Positions 29,142-37,403 of a stretch of 39,515 nt of DNA are shown piece after piece. How positions within the stretch are numbered: the first letter of the stretch is position 1; every line of letters starts with the position of its first letter. Under the pieces are notes generated by a model that worked only from the letters and a program-made list of their open reading frames with translations, was not told the DNA's origin and searched no databases. Source of the DNA: Gammaproteobacteria bacterium (GTDB taxonomy: Bacteria > Pseudomonadota > Gammaproteobacteria > Steroidobacterales > GCA-2729495); the NCBI GenBank assembly GCA_020851975.1, contig JADZBS010000099.1, positions 1-39,515 on the forward strand. The letters run 5' to 3'. The position numbers and the translations under genes are program-made.

Positions 29142-30572
29142 TCAGCTCCGCGGCTCCGCCACCAGCGCCTGCACCACGCGCTCCATCCCGGAGGAGCGCG
29201 ACCCCTTCACCAGCACCGTGATGCCGGCATCGATCTCTCCCGGCAGGCGTGCAGCCAGCTCCTCCACCGTGGCGCACCAGTGGGCCGAGGTCCCGAATCC
29301 CTCGGCCGTGGCCCGGCTCTGCGTGCCGGCGCAGTACAGCCGGTCGATGCCGGCCGCGTGGGCGACCTCGCCCATCTCGTGATGCAGGGTAGTGCTGTCG
29401 GCACCGAGCTCGGCCATGTCGCCCAACACCAGCCAGCGCTCACCGGGCAGCGAGGCGAGGACCGCAATGGCCGCCCGCACCGAGCCGGGATTGGCGTTGT
29501 AGCTGTCGTCGTAGACCTGCGCATCGCCGCGACCGGGCAGGCGCCGCAGCCGCCCGGGCACGTTGCGCATGGCCGCGAGGCCCCGCGTGACGGCGCGCAG
29601 GTTCGCGCCGGCCGCCATGCCCGCCGCCGCGGCGCCGAGGGCGTTGACGACGTTGTGGGTGCCGGCCATGTCGAGGCTGATCGCCGCTTCGCCGGCCGGG
29701 GAGTGCAGCGTGAACTGCAGCCCGGCGCCGCCGCGCGCCGCCGCCTGGGTCACGGCACTGGCGCGGACATCGGCATCGACGTGCAGGCCGAAGCTGAGGC
29801 GCCGGCGCCCGGCGCTGCGCTCCCACCAGGACTGGAAGAAGCGGTCGTCGCGGTTGATCACCGCGGTGCCATCCGCCGGCAGCGCATCGTAGAGTTCGCC
29901 CTTCGTGGCGGCCACTTCCTCGATGCTGCCGAAACCCTGCAGGTGTGCCCGCGCCGCGTTGGTGACGATGCCGATCGTGGGCGCGGCGATGCGTGCGAGA
30001 TAGGCGATGTCGCCGCGCCGCGCAGCACCCATCTCGATCACTGCCGCCCGGTGGCTCGCATCGAGCCAGAGCAGCGTGCGTGGCATGCCGATCTCGTTGT
30101 TGAGGTTGCCCCAGGTGACGAGCACCGGATCGGCCTGCCCGGCCCCGCCGCGGCCCTCGATGCCGTAACCGCCGGTGATCGCCGTGCTGGTGCCGAACTG
30201 TTCGCGCAGGATGGCGGCGACCATTTCCTTCACGGTGGTCTTGCCATTCGAGCCGGTGATGCCGACGAGCGGGATGGCGAAGCGGGCCCGCCAGGCCCGC
30301 GCCAGCGCACCGAGCGCCGCACGCGTGTCGGCCACGACCACCTGCGGCAGGGCCACGTCCTGGCGCGCCGTGACGACGGCGCCGGCCGCACCGCGTCGCG
30401 CCGCCTCGGCGACGAACGCACCGCCGTCGTTGCGAGTCCCCGGCAGCGCGAAGAACAACTGCCCGGCGACGAGATCGCGCGTGTCGGTCGACACCGAATC
30501 GAACCCGGCATCGGACCCCTGCAGCGTTCCACCCACCGCCTCGGCCACCATGGAGAGCCGTCCCATGCTCAT
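29142..30572 (-). CDS. murF: UDP-MurNAc-tripeptide--D-alanyl-D-alanine ligase MurF
   Basis: This is the last cytoplasmic Mur ligase, adding the D-Ala-D-Ala made by Ddl. It is 476 aa. The N-terminal domain has [20 protein letters not shown], the P-loop is [19 protein letters not shown], then [13 protein letters not shown] and VIEMGA. The C-terminal domain has [17 protein letters not shown] and [10 protein letters not shown]. The start at 30572 overlaps the murE TGA; a second in-frame ATG two codons later is possible. Confidence 0.96.
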   Translation of the reverse strand: MSMGRLSMVAEAVGGTLQGSDAGFDSVSTDTRDLVAGQLFFALPGTRNDGGAFVAEAARRGAAGAVVTARQDVALPQVVVADTRAALGALARAWRARFAIPLVGITGSNGKTTVKEMVAAILREQFGTSTAITGGYGIEGRGGAGQADPVLVTWGNLNNEIGMPRTLLWLDASHRAAVIEMGAARRGDIAYLARIAAPTIGIVTNAARAHLQGFGSIEEVAATKGELYDALPADGTAVINRDDRFFQSWWERSAGRRRLSFGLHVDADVRASAVTQAAARGGAGLQFTLHSPAGEAAISLDMAGTHNVVNALGAAAAGMAAGANLRAVTRGLAAMRNVPGRLRRLPGRGDAQVYDDSYNANPGSVRAAIAVLASLPGERWLVLGDMAELGADSTTLHHEMGEVAHAAGIDRLYCAGTQSRATAEGFGTSAHWCATVEELAARLPGEIDAGITVLVKGSRSSGMERVVQALVAEPRS

Positions 30573-32059
30573 GGTCGCTGCGCCAGCGCGCGCCGCGCCG
30601 CCTCCCGGTCCGAGAACGGCCGCGCCTCGGTCCCGATCACCTGCACGGACTCGTGCCCCTTGCCCGCGATCAGCACGATGTCGCCGGGCCGTGCGGCGAG
30701 GATCGCGTGGCGGATCGCCGCCTCGCGATCGCGGATCACGGTGACGCCCGGCCCGCGCCCGGCGCCTTCGAGAATGGCCGCGACGATTGCCTCAGCGTCC
30801 TCGCGACGCGGGTTGTCGTCGGTGACGATCACCTCATCGGCAAGCTGGCGGGCGACAGCGCCCATCGGCGCGCGCTTGCCAGCGTCGCGTTCACCGCCGC
30901 AGCCGAACACGCACCACAGCCGGCCAGCCGCCTGGCCGCGCAGGGCCTCGAGCACCCGGCGCAGCGCATCGGGCGTATGGGCAAAGTCGACGATCACCTG
31001 CGGCCCTGGCGCACCACCCAGGGGCTCCATGCGCCCGGGTGGCGCGGTTGCCGCCGCCAGCGCCGCGGCGCTGTCCCTAATCCCGAATCCCGCCGCAGCG
31101 AGAATCCCGGCCGCCACCGCGACGTTCTCGGCGTTGAAGGCCCCGGGCAGGCACGAGTCGAAGGCCACTGCCTGTCCGGCGGCCTCGAGTTCCAGCCGCT
31201 GGCCACCGGGCGTGACCGAGAGCGTGCGCACGCGGATCCCGGCATCGGGGCAGGAACCGGCAGCGACTGCGACCAGGCGCGTCGTGCGCGGCAGGCGCGC
31301 GGCGAGACGGCGGCCGAACCCGTCACCGACATTGATCACGGCGCTGTCGACGGCGTGTTCGAGGAACAGCCGCGCCTTCGCCTCGCCATAGCGGGCAAGG
31401 TCGCCGTGGTAGTCGAGGTGATCGCGGCTCAGGTTGGTGAAGGCGGCGATGCGGAAGGCAACGCCGTCGACGCGCCCCTGGTCGAGCGCGTGCGAGGACA
31501 CCTCCATGGCCACCGCTTCGGCGCCGCGATCGGCAAGCTCGCGCAGGCGCCGGTGCACCGTGATGCAGCCGGGTGTGGTCAGCGCATCGGGCACCACTGC
31601 CGTGCCGAGCCCGAAGCCGAGCGTGCCCAGGTAACCCGCGCGCCGGCCGAGGTGAGCGAGTGCCTGCACGACCAGCCAGGCCACCGTCGTCTTGCCATTG
31701 GTGCCGGTGATGCCCGTGACGGCGAGCTGCGCCGAGGGCTGCGCAAAGAACTCGTTGGCGATGTCACCGAGGCGCCGGCCGAGGCCGGCCACCGGCAGGC
31801 CGGCCACGCCCGCCGGCAGGTCCGGCGCCTGCACGCCCTCGCCCGTCTCCCAGGCGACGGCACTGGCGCCGCGGCGCAGGGCATCGGGGAGGAAGGCGAG
31901 GCCGTGGCTGCGCGTGCCGGTGCAGGCGAGGAACAGGCCGCCCGGCACGACCTCACCACTGTGGGTGGCGACATCGACCACGTCCACCGCCGGGGGAGCG
32001 GGTGTCAGGCCAGGCAGCAGGCGGCGCAGGTCCATGTCGTTCGTCATCCCCACCGTCAT
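30569..32059 (-). CDS. murE: UDP-MurNAc-tripeptide synthetase MurE (meso-DAP type)
   Basis: This ligase adds the third stem residue. ATG 32059 overlaps the ftsI TGA and gives 496 aa. The ATPase P-loop is GITGTNGKTTVAWLV, followed by AMEVSSHALDQGRV and NLSRDHLDYHG. The C-terminal domain carries TDDNPRREDAEAI, where DNPR is the signature of meso-diaminopimelate-adding enzymes, so the wall is the Gram-negative A1gamma type. The upstream open frame antisense and overlapping ftsI is not coding. Confidence 0.96.
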   Translation of the reverse strand: MTVGMTNDMDLRRLLPGLTPAPPAVDVVDVATHSGEVVPGGLFLACTGTRSHGLAFLPDALRRGASAVAWETGEGVQAPDLPAGVAGLPVAGLGRRLGDIANEFFAQPSAQLAVTGITGTNGKTTVAWLVVQALAHLGRRAGYLGTLGFGLGTAVVPDALTTPGCITVHRRLRELADRGAEAVAMEVSSHALDQGRVDGVAFRIAAFTNLSRDHLDYHGDLARYGEAKARLFLEHAVDSAVINVGDGFGRRLAARLPRTTRLVAVAAGSCPDAGIRVRTLSVTPGGQRLELEAAGQAVAFDSCLPGAFNAENVAVAAGILAAAGFGIRDSAAALAAATAPPGRMEPLGGAPGPQVIVDFAHTPDALRRVLEALRGQAAGRLWCVFGCGGERDAGKRAPMGAVARQLADEVIVTDDNPRREDAEAIVAAILEGAGRGPGVTVIRDREAAIRHAILAARPGDIVLIAGKGHESVQVIGTEARPFSDREAARRALAQRP

Positions 32060-33792
32060 GGCGCGTTGGCCGCGGTGACGGCTGGCCCGAAAGCCGTGCC
32101 CGCCGGAGCCAGGCGGTCGGGCGCGATGGCGAGGATGCGCATGGCGCCCTCGACGACCCTGGCGAACACGGGAGCCGCGACGTCGCCGCCGTAGTAGGCG
32201 CCGGCACGCGGCTCGTCGACGATCACCACCACGGCGAGACGCGGCCGCGACACGGGCGCCACGCCGGCGAAGACCGCGGTGTAGCGCTCCTCGGAATAGC
32301 CGCCGACGTCGAACTTGCGGGCCGTACCGGTCTTGCCCGCCACGCGATAGCCGGCCACCGCGGCGCGCATGCCGGTGCCGCCGGGGCCGACCACCTGCTC
32401 GAGCATGGCGACGACCGCACGGGCATGCTCCGCCTCGACGACCCTGCGGCCGATCGGTGCCCGATCCACCCGCAGCAGCGATGCCGGGCGCATCACGCCG
32501 TCGGCCGCGAGCACGGCATAGGTCTGGGCGAGCTGCAACGGTGTGACCGACAGCCCGTAGCCGTAGGCGAGCGTGGCCTTGGCGATCGGGCGCCAGTTCT
32601 CGTAGTGGCTGAGCAGGCCTGCAGCTTCGCCGGGGAAGCCGCTGGAGGTCGGGCGCCCCAGGCCGAAGCGGTTGAGCACGCTCCACAACTGTTCGGAGGG
32701 CAGCGACATTCCGACCTTCACGGCGCCGACGTTGCTCGAGCGGGCGAGCAGCGTGGCGAGGTCGATCACGCCGAGGTTGTGCTTGTCCTCGATCACCTTG
32801 CGACCGACCTGGATCAGGCCCGGCGAGGTGTCGACGCGGCTGTCGGCCCGCCACTGGCCGCTCTCGAGGGCAGCGGCGACGACCAGCGGCTTGAGGCTGG
32901 ATCCCGGCTCGAAGAGATCCGTGATGGCACGGTTGCGGAACCGGCCGGGCGCGTACTGCGTGCGGTCGTTCGGGTTGTAGGCCGGCTGGTTGACCATCGC
33001 GAGCACTTCGCCGGTGTCGGCGTCGACCACCACGGCGGAGGCCGACAGGGCACGGTTCTGCTGCACGGCCGCCTTCAGTTCGCGGTAGGCCAGGTACTGG
33101 ATGCGCAGGTCGATCGAGGACGTCACCTGCCGGCCCGGGCTCGGCGGCTCGATGCGCTCGAGGTCCTCGATGACGCGGCCGAGCCGATCGCGCAGCACGA
33201 GCTTCCGGCCGGGCCTGCCACGCAGCCACTCGTCGAACTCGAGCTCCATGCCCTCCTGGCCCTCGTCGTCGACGTTGGTGAAGCCGACGAGGTGACCGGT
33301 CACTTCGCCGGCCGGGTAGTAGCGGCGGTACTCGCGCAGCACGTGCACGCCGGGAATGCCGCGGTCGAGCACGGCGCGGGCATCGGCCGGATTCATGTGC
33401 CGGCGCAGGTACATGAAGTCCTTGTCGACGTTGCGGGCGATCTGCCGTTCGAGCGTGCCGCGATCGAGGTCGAGCGCCCGGGCGAGGTCGCGGATCTGCT
33501 CGGGGGCGCGGGCGAGCTCCTGCGGGCTGACCCACAGGCTGTCGACCGGCATCGAGGCGGCGAGCGGCTCGCCATTGCGGTCGGTGATGACACCGCGGTT
33601 GGCGGAGATGCGCGCCGTGCGGACGTGGCGTGCGTCGGCCTGGCTGATCAGGAAGTCCTTGTTGAACACCTGCAGGTACACCGCGCGTGCGGCCAGCACC
33701 GTGCCGAGCAGCGCCGCGATGACACAGGCCGCCGCCCAGCGCCTGCCAAAGGCCGGGCCGGTCTCGCCGGGCCTGGTGCTGGTGTCGTTCAT
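32056..33792 (-). CDS. ftsI: Septal peptidoglycan transpeptidase FtsI (PBP3)
   Basis: This class B penicillin-binding protein cross-links septal peptidoglycan with FtsW. It is 578 aa. The layout is a short cytoplasmic tail, one transmembrane helix (about 19-40, AAACVIAALLGTVLAARAVY), a PBP dimer domain with RGVITDRNGEPLA, and a transpeptidase domain with SxxK in EPGSSLKPL (Ser298), SxN in ARSSNVGA and KTG in GKTGTARK. Start and stop overlap ftsL and murE by 4 bases each. The C-terminus ends in an Ala/Pro-rich tail. Confidence 0.97.
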   Translation of the reverse strand: MNDTSTRPGETGPAFGRRWAAACVIAALLGTVLAARAVYLQVFNKDFLISQADARHVRTARISANRGVITDRNGEPLAASMPVDSLWVSPQELARAPEQIRDLARALDLDRGTLERQIARNVDKDFMYLRRHMNPADARAVLDRGIPGVHVLREYRRYYPAGEVTGHLVGFTNVDDEGQEGMELEFDEWLRGRPGRKLVLRDRLGRVIEDLERIEPPSPGRQVTSSIDLRIQYLAYRELKAAVQQNRALSASAVVVDADTGEVLAMVNQPAYNPNDRTQYAPGRFRNRAITDLFEPGSSLKPLVVAAALESGQWRADSRVDTSPGLIQVGRKVIEDKHNLGVIDLATLLARSSNVGAVKVGMSLPSEQLWSVLNRFGLGRPTSSGFPGEAAGLLSHYENWRPIAKATLAYGYGLSVTPLQLAQTYAVLAADGVMRPASLLRVDRAPIGRRVVEAEHARAVVAMLEQVVGPGGTGMRAAVAGYRVAGKTGTARKFDVGGYSEERYTAVFAGVAPVSRPRLAVVVIVDEPRAGAYYGGDVAAPVFARVVEGAMRILAIAPDRLAPAGTAFGPAVTAANAP

Positions 33793-34079
33793 GGCCGCGG
33801 CTCCGGCGCGACGAGGCGCAGCTCGGCGGGCACCGGGCTGCGCATGTGCATCTCACCGCGCGCGAGCTGCTCCACGCGGGCGTGCGTGGACCAGGTGCTC
33901 TGCTCGATCTGCAGGCGGCTCCACTCCACTTCCAGCCGGTCGCGTTCCGCCGTCAGCGCCTGCGACTCGGTGAACAGCTTGCGGTTCTCGTGCTTGGCGT
34001 AGACGGCGGCAACGGCGCTGGCCATGACCACGACGACCAGGGCCGCGAAGGGCAGGTTGCGGCGCAGTACCGGGGTCAC
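33789..34079 (-). CDS. ftsL: Cell division protein FtsL
   Basis: This small bitopic protein forms a complex with FtsB and FtsQ and activates FtsWI. GTG 34079 overlaps the rsmH TGA and gives 96 aa. One transmembrane helix (LPFAALVVVVMASAVAAVYA, 9-28) is followed by a periplasmic leucine-zipper-like coiled coil (NRKLFTESQALTAERDRL...). The HMRSPVPAELRLV tail is near the C-terminus. Identity rests on position, size and topology, since FtsL sequence is poorly conserved. Confidence 0.93.
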   Translation of the reverse strand: MTPVLRRNLPFAALVVVVMASAVAAVYAKHENRKLFTESQALTAERDRLEVEWSRLQIEQSTWSTHARVEQLARGEMHMRSPVPAELRLVAPEPRP

Positions 34080-34999
34080 GCCAGGCGCTCCGCCACGCGC
34101 AGCACGGCGCTGCGGGCGCGCGGGTTGCGCGCGATCTCGGCCTCGTCCGCGTGGACGGCCCCACCCACCAGCCGCAACCGCGGCTCGGCCGCGGCCGGCA
34201 CCACCGGCAACGCCGCCAGGCGCGGATCCACCCGGCTGGCATCGCGCATGAAGCGCTTGACGATGCGGTCCTCCAGCGAGTGGAAACTGATCACGCAGAG
34301 CCTGCCTCCCGCAGCCAGCGCCTCGAGGGCCTGGGCGAGCCCTGCCTCGATGTCCTCGAGCTCGCGATTGACGAAGATGCGGATGGCCTGGAACACGCGC
34401 GTGGCCGGATGCCGGCCGCCGCGCGGCCGCCCGGCGGCGTGCAGCACGACGTCGGCGAGGTCTGCGGTGGTGAGGATCGGGCGCTCGGCCCGGCGACGCA
34501 CGATGGCACGCGCGACGCGCGTGGCCGCCGGCTCCTCGCCGTAGCGGCGCAGGACCTGGGCCAGTTCGCGCTCCTCGACGGCGTTGAGCCAGGTGGCTGC
34601 ATCCGGCGAACTGGCCGGATCCATGCGCATGTCGAGCGGGCCGTCGTGCTGGAAACTGAAGCCGCGCGCGGGCGAGTCGAACTGCGGCGAGGACACGCCG
34701 AGATCGAAAAGGATGCCGTCGACACGCTCCACGCCCTGCACTTCGAGAAACCGCCGCAATTGCCCGAATCTTTGTTGTTGTACGGCGAAGCGCGAATCTG
34801 CAACCTGCAGCTCGCGCGCCGCCGTCACCGCCTCGGGATCGCGGTCCATCGCGAGCAGCCGCCCGCCAGGACCGAGAGCCGCGAGAATCCGCCGGCTGTG
34901 CCCACCCCGGCCGAACGTGGCGTCGACGTAGGTGCCATCGGGCCTGATGGCGAGCCCCCGCAACACCTCGTCGAGAAGCACCGGAACATGGCTGTCCAC
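34076..34999 (-). CDS. rsmH: 16S rRNA (cytosine-N4)-methyltransferase RsmH
   Basis: This SAM-dependent enzyme methylates N4 of C1402 of 16S rRNA. I chose GTG 34999 (307 aa) because GGGGG lies 6 bases upstream; TTG 35005, two codons earlier, is the alternative and has that run against it. The product starts with DSHVPVLLDEVLRGL and has the SAM motif YVDATFGRGGHSRRIL. It also has GILFDLGVSSPQFD, RGFSFQHDGPLDMRMD and the late motif CVISFHSLEDRIVKRFM. It is the second gene of the dcw operon, after mraZ. RsmI, encoded at 37433-38275, modifies the 2'-O of the same base. Confidence 0.95.
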   Translation of the reverse strand: MDSHVPVLLDEVLRGLAIRPDGTYVDATFGRGGHSRRILAALGPGGRLLAMDRDPEAVTAARELQVADSRFAVQQQRFGQLRRFLEVQGVERVDGILFDLGVSSPQFDSPARGFSFQHDGPLDMRMDPASSPDAATWLNAVEERELAQVLRRYGEEPAATRVARAIVRRRAERPILTTADLADVVLHAAGRPRGGRHPATRVFQAIRIFVNRELEDIEAGLAQALEALAAGGRLCVISFHSLEDRIVKRFMRDASRVDPRLAALPVVPAAAEPRLRLVGGAVHADEAEIARNPRARSAVLRVAERLA

Positions 35000-35065
35000 C
35001 TCCAACCCCCAGCGTCACCGCGCGGTGAGCCGCACCTCACCCGCCAGCGAGGCTGCCGGTGTCGC

Positions 35066-35545
35066 TCAGAAAGACAGCTGCTCGAGGTCTGCCGGCAGCG
35101 CGATACCGTCGTCGGTGTCGTCCGCCAGCCAGCTCGCCCGGGTCTCGTTCCAGCGCGCCTCGTCCCACAATTCAAACTTGGCTCCCTGTCCGAACAGGAT
35201 CGCCTGCCGGTCCAGGGACGCGAATTCACGCAGCTCACGCGGGATCAGGATCCGGCCGTGGCTGTCGAGATCGAGCTCGGATGCATAGCCCACCATCAGG
35301 CGCTGCAGCCGCCGGGACTTGCGGTTGAGCGATGGCAGGCGCATCAGCTTGCGTTCGATTTCCTCCCAGTCCGGGAGCGGGTAGATCAGCAGGCAGTGAT
35401 CGGGATCGACCGTGCAGACCAGCCGGCCCTCGCAGCGCGCGGCCAGCCGGTCACGGTACCGGGCCGGGAACGCGAGCCGGCCCTTGGCATCCAGGGTGAT
35501 CTTGGTCGCCCCACGAAACACGGTGGTCTGGGCACGAAGGCCCAT
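35066..35545 (-). CDS. mraZ: Transcriptional regulator MraZ
   Basis: This DNA-binding ring-forming protein (two AbrB-like SpoVT domains) represses the dcw operon in E. coli. The shown start is ATG 35545 (159 aa), the first start codon after the predicted transcription start, but its GGAGG is only 2 bases away. GTG 35521 gives 151 aa beginning (V)FRGATKITLDAKGRLAFPAR, exactly where family members begin MFRG, and may be the true start. The repeats are ITLDAKGRLAFPARYRD and ELDLDSHGRILIPRELREF, both with the conserved D.KGR/D.HGR motif. The stop is 67 bases before rsmH. Confidence 0.94.
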   Translation of the reverse strand: MGLRAQTTVFRGATKITLDAKGRLAFPARYRDRLAARCEGRLVCTVDPDHCLLIYPLPDWEEIERKLMRLPSLNRKSRRLQRLMVGYASELDLDSHGRILIPRELREFASLDRQAILFGQGAKFELWDEARWNETRASWLADDTDDGIALPADLEQLSF

Positions 35546-35574
35546 TTCCTCCCACTTTCTACCACTTGCGGCCA
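35540..35574 (-). promoter_or_regulatory. Four 10-bp-spaced MraZ boxes
   Basis: On the minus strand TGGCC, TGGTA, TGGGA and TGGGC begin at 35574, 35564, 35554 and 35544, exactly 10 bases apart. E. coli MraZ binds TGGGN direct repeats separated by 5 bases, the same geometry. They lie just downstream of the -10 box and the last one covers the ATG at 35545, so bound MraZ should block initiation. Confidence 0.88.
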
Positions 35575-35602
35575 CTATAGTTTTGCGTGGCTGGAGCGTC
35601 AA
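35574..35602 (-). promoter_or_regulatory. Main sigma-70 promoter of the dcw operon
   Basis: TTGACG (35602-35597), a 17-base spacer and TATAGT (35579-35574) match consensus at 5 of 6 each. Transcription should start near 35567, among the MraZ boxes. This rules out any mraZ start upstream of that point. Confidence 0.88.
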
Positions 35603-35806
35603 CCAGAATTTGCAATTTAGTTGTTTGAGGACAGCGACTTAGCGGCGTGCAGCTCAGTCCCGGCTGAGCTTCGTCCAGGCGTCGACACGCAAATCATGGA
35701 GTTAGGATCAACTCCTTCGGGATCGTTGAATTGCCGCAGGACCGGCGGAGCGCCGGGTCGGGCGCCCGGAACGGCGCCGCGACGGGTGCGGTGCGCACCC
35801 GTCAGG
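35603..35806. other. Gene-free spacer with four perfect hairpins
   Basis: No coding frame is supported here. Four hairpins are visible: AGCTCAG/CTGAGCT (35651-35670), GGAGTT/AACTCC (35698-35715), GGCGCC/GGCGCC (35761-35778) and a 10-bp stem GACGGGTGCG/CGCACCCGTC with a GTG loop (35781-35803). None has a U-run in either direction. The spacing would suit a structured RNA or the 3' end of a lost gene; no known family is recognised. Confidence 0.45.
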
Positions 35807-35956
35807 TCAGGGAAAGCCCGGACCACCCATAACGCATCGCCGGTGCCCGCCGGCGGATGAGCTGCCGTTCCCGAATTGGAAGTTCCACGCGTTACCGGGA
35901 GTGTGCGCGTAGACCGTGCCCGACCGCAGGAAAAGTCCCGCGATGAATCTGTTCAT
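35807..35956 (-). pseudogene. Short frame, possible remnant of a DUF1566-like surface protein
   Basis: A 49-codon frame starts at ATG 35956 with a good GGAGG 7 bases upstream and reads MNRFIAGLFLRSGTVYAHTP then GNAWNFQFGNGSS. The segment resembles the end of DUF1566/Lcl-type domains (SS..YA..P..AW.V.F.NG). In the next frame the same DNA reads ALWVVRAFPDL, like the terminal V.VRCVR motif of those domains, so a frameshifted 3' remnant is plausible. The similarity is by eye and weak; it could equally be a chance small frame. The 260 bases beyond it toward vapB show only a C-rich run and no gene. Confidence 0.3.
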
Positions 35957-36186
35957 GGATTTGCCTCCGCTCGACGACTCTGATCGTTCTTGTGGCGGGG
36001 CAAGGCCTGGGGACAGGCCCCGATCCTTACGGCTTGGAATCTACGCCCCCCCCTCCCGACGTCTTGCCATCCCCCAAATGGGTGAGATTTTCCTTGACAT
36101 AACGCTCCGTCCCGCGAGCGGGACCCGTGCGGGCTTTCCGAGCGACCCGGCCTGGAGGCGCGGCCCGTGCATGCAGGGCAGGCTGA

Positions 36187-36215
36187 TTGACCAGACCCAC
36201 CCCCCTCGGTATGGT
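36187..36215 (+). promoter_or_regulatory. Promoter of vapBC
   Basis: TTGACC (36187-36192), a 17-base spacer and TATGGT (36210-36215) match consensus at 5 of 6 and 4 of 6. Initiation would fall at about 36222-36223, on the vapB ATG, implying a leaderless message. Confidence 0.6.
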
Positions 36216-36223
36216 TAGCCATA
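36210..36223. promoter_or_regulatory. Palindromic operator over the vapB start
   Basis: TATGG-TTAG-CCATA is a perfect 5-bp inverted repeat that covers both the -10 box and the first base of the ATG. Toxin-antitoxin pairs are commonly autoregulated by binding such palindromes, so this is the likely VapBC operator. Confidence 0.6.
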
Positions 36224-36468
36224 TGAAGACGACCATACAGATTCCTGACAGCGTGCTGGTCGACGCGCGCCGTATCGCCCGCCGCGACCGCACGACCCTG
36301 AAGGCGCTCGTGGAGCAGGGGCTGCGGCGGATCATCGCCGAGCGCAAGCAAAGCGAAAAATTTCGCCTGCGCCGGGTGACGTTCCGGGGGCAGGGCCTTG
36401 ACCCGCGACTGGCCAGCGCCTCCTGGGACCAGATTCGCGATCTGAGTTATGAAGGCCGCGGCGGTTGA
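36223..36468 (+). CDS. vapB: VapB-type antitoxin (DUF2191-like)
   Basis: This is an antitoxin that should neutralise the adjacent PIN toxin and repress the operon. ATG 36223 gives 81 aa. The N-terminal ribbon-helix-helix pattern MKTTIQIPDSVLVDARRIAR is followed by TTLKALVEQGLRRIIAER. The C-terminal toxin-binding tail ends WDQIRDLSYEGRGG, a tail typical of this family. In-frame ATG 36211 (adding MVSH) and 36187 (inside the -35 box) are less likely. There is no ribosome-binding site, consistent with a leaderless start. The stop overlaps the toxin TTG (TTGA). Confidence 0.88.
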   Translation: MKTTIQIPDSVLVDARRIARRDRTTLKALVEQGLRRIIAERKQSEKFRLRRVTFRGQGLDPRLASASWDQIRDLSYEGRGG

Positions 36469-36902
36469 TCGCCGTCGACAGCAACATCCTCGTCTATGCC
36501 CATCGTGAAGATGCGCCGTGGCACGATGCCGCATTCGCCAGCCTGGTGCAGCTCGCCGAAGGCCGCGCTCCGTGGGCACTGCCCTGGCCCTGCGTGCACG
36601 AATTCCTCGCGATCGTCACCCACGCCCGCATCTATTCGCCGCCGACTCCGGTCGCCATCGCAGTGGACCAGGTGCAGGCATGGCTCGAGTCGCCGAATCT
36701 GGTGCTCATCTCGGAAACCGGCGGGTACTGGGAGCAGCTGCAGGACATGATCGAGACGGGTCGGATCGCCGGACCGCTGGTTCACGATGCGCGCATCGCC
36801 GCGCTCTGCCTGCAGCACGGGGTCGCGGAATTGTGGACCGCCGATCGCGATTTCACGCGCTTTCCGGGATTGAAGACACGCAATCCACTCGTCGCCTCCT
36901 GA
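36465..36902 (+). CDS. vapC: VapC-type PIN-domain ribonuclease toxin
   Basis: This is a predicted Mg-dependent endoribonuclease toxin; the target RNA is not predictable from sequence. TTG 36465 overlaps the antitoxin stop and gives 145 aa starting (L)IAVDSNILVYAHRED. The acidic PIN residues are visible: Asp in AVDSNILVY, Glu in CVHEFLAIV, Asp in LVHDARIAALC and Asp in WTADRDF. All four expected positions are kept, so it is likely active. The pair is the only clearly accessory module in the window, lying between rnpB and the dcw operon. Confidence 0.9.
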   Translation: MIAVDSNILVYAHREDAPWHDAAFASLVQLAEGRAPWALPWPCVHEFLAIVTHARIYSPPTPVAIAVDQVQAWLESPNLVLISETGGYWEQLQDMIETGRIAGPLVHDARIAALCLQHGVAELWTADRDFTRFPGLKTRNPLVAS

Positions 36903-37027
36903 GGTGCAGGGCCGGGCATTCGGCAATCTGGGCCCGAGCGGGGGGGCAAGTGCCGGTGCCGCCGCCCACGCCGTGCACCATGGGCCGGACGTTTTTCCCG
37001 CCGCGGCCGACGACAGAGACAGAAGGT

Positions 37028-37396
37028 GGAGCCGGCCGATAAGCCGGGTTCTGTCGAGGACGATCATCCATCTGGGGCCGCTGTCACCAGCGGCCTCGAG
37101 CGACCTACCCGGAAGCCCGCGGGGCGACGGTGCGAAGACCGTTGCCGGCCCTCGCTGCTTCCCTATTTGGTCTTGCTCCAGGTGGGGTTTTCCGTGCCGC
37201 GGCGTGTTACCACCCGCGCGGTGCGCTCTTACCGCACCTTTTCACCCTTACCCCGGGCCCGAAGGCCCGTGGCGGTATATTTTCTGTGGCACTTTCCGTG
37301 GGCTCGCGCCCCCCAGGCGTTACCTGGCACCTTGCCCGCCGGAGCCCGGACTTTCCTCCCGCAGGTTGCCCCGCGAGCGATCGCCTGGCCGGCTCC
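37028..37396 (-). ncRNA. rnpB: RNase P RNA (bacterial type A)
   Basis: This is the catalytic RNA of RNase P, which trims the 5' leaders of tRNA precursors. The ends pair as P1: GGAGCCGGCC (37396-37387) with GGCCGGCTCC (37037-37028). Universally conserved blocks appear in order on the minus strand: GGGAGGAAAGTCCGGGCTCC, GGTGCCAGGTAACGCCTGG, CCACAGAAAATATACCGCC, GGTAAGGGTGAAAAGGTGCG, GTAAGAGCGCACCGCG, GACCAAATAGGGA and, near the 3' end, GACAGAACCCGGCTTATCGG. Length is about 369 nt. The gene lies just after rsmI. Ends are defined by the P1 pairing and may be off by a few bases. Confidence 0.97.
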
Positions 37397-37403
37397 AGGA
37401 GCC

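Noticed and set aside
35953-36579. A 208-codon minus-strand frame over vapBC
   Set aside because: It is antisense to the VapBC pair and has no domain signature; the plus-strand pair keeps all PIN acidic residues.
36903-37027. Terminator or gene between vapC and rnpB
   Set aside because: The 125 bases hold G- and C-rich runs but no stem with a U-run in either direction and no credible frame.
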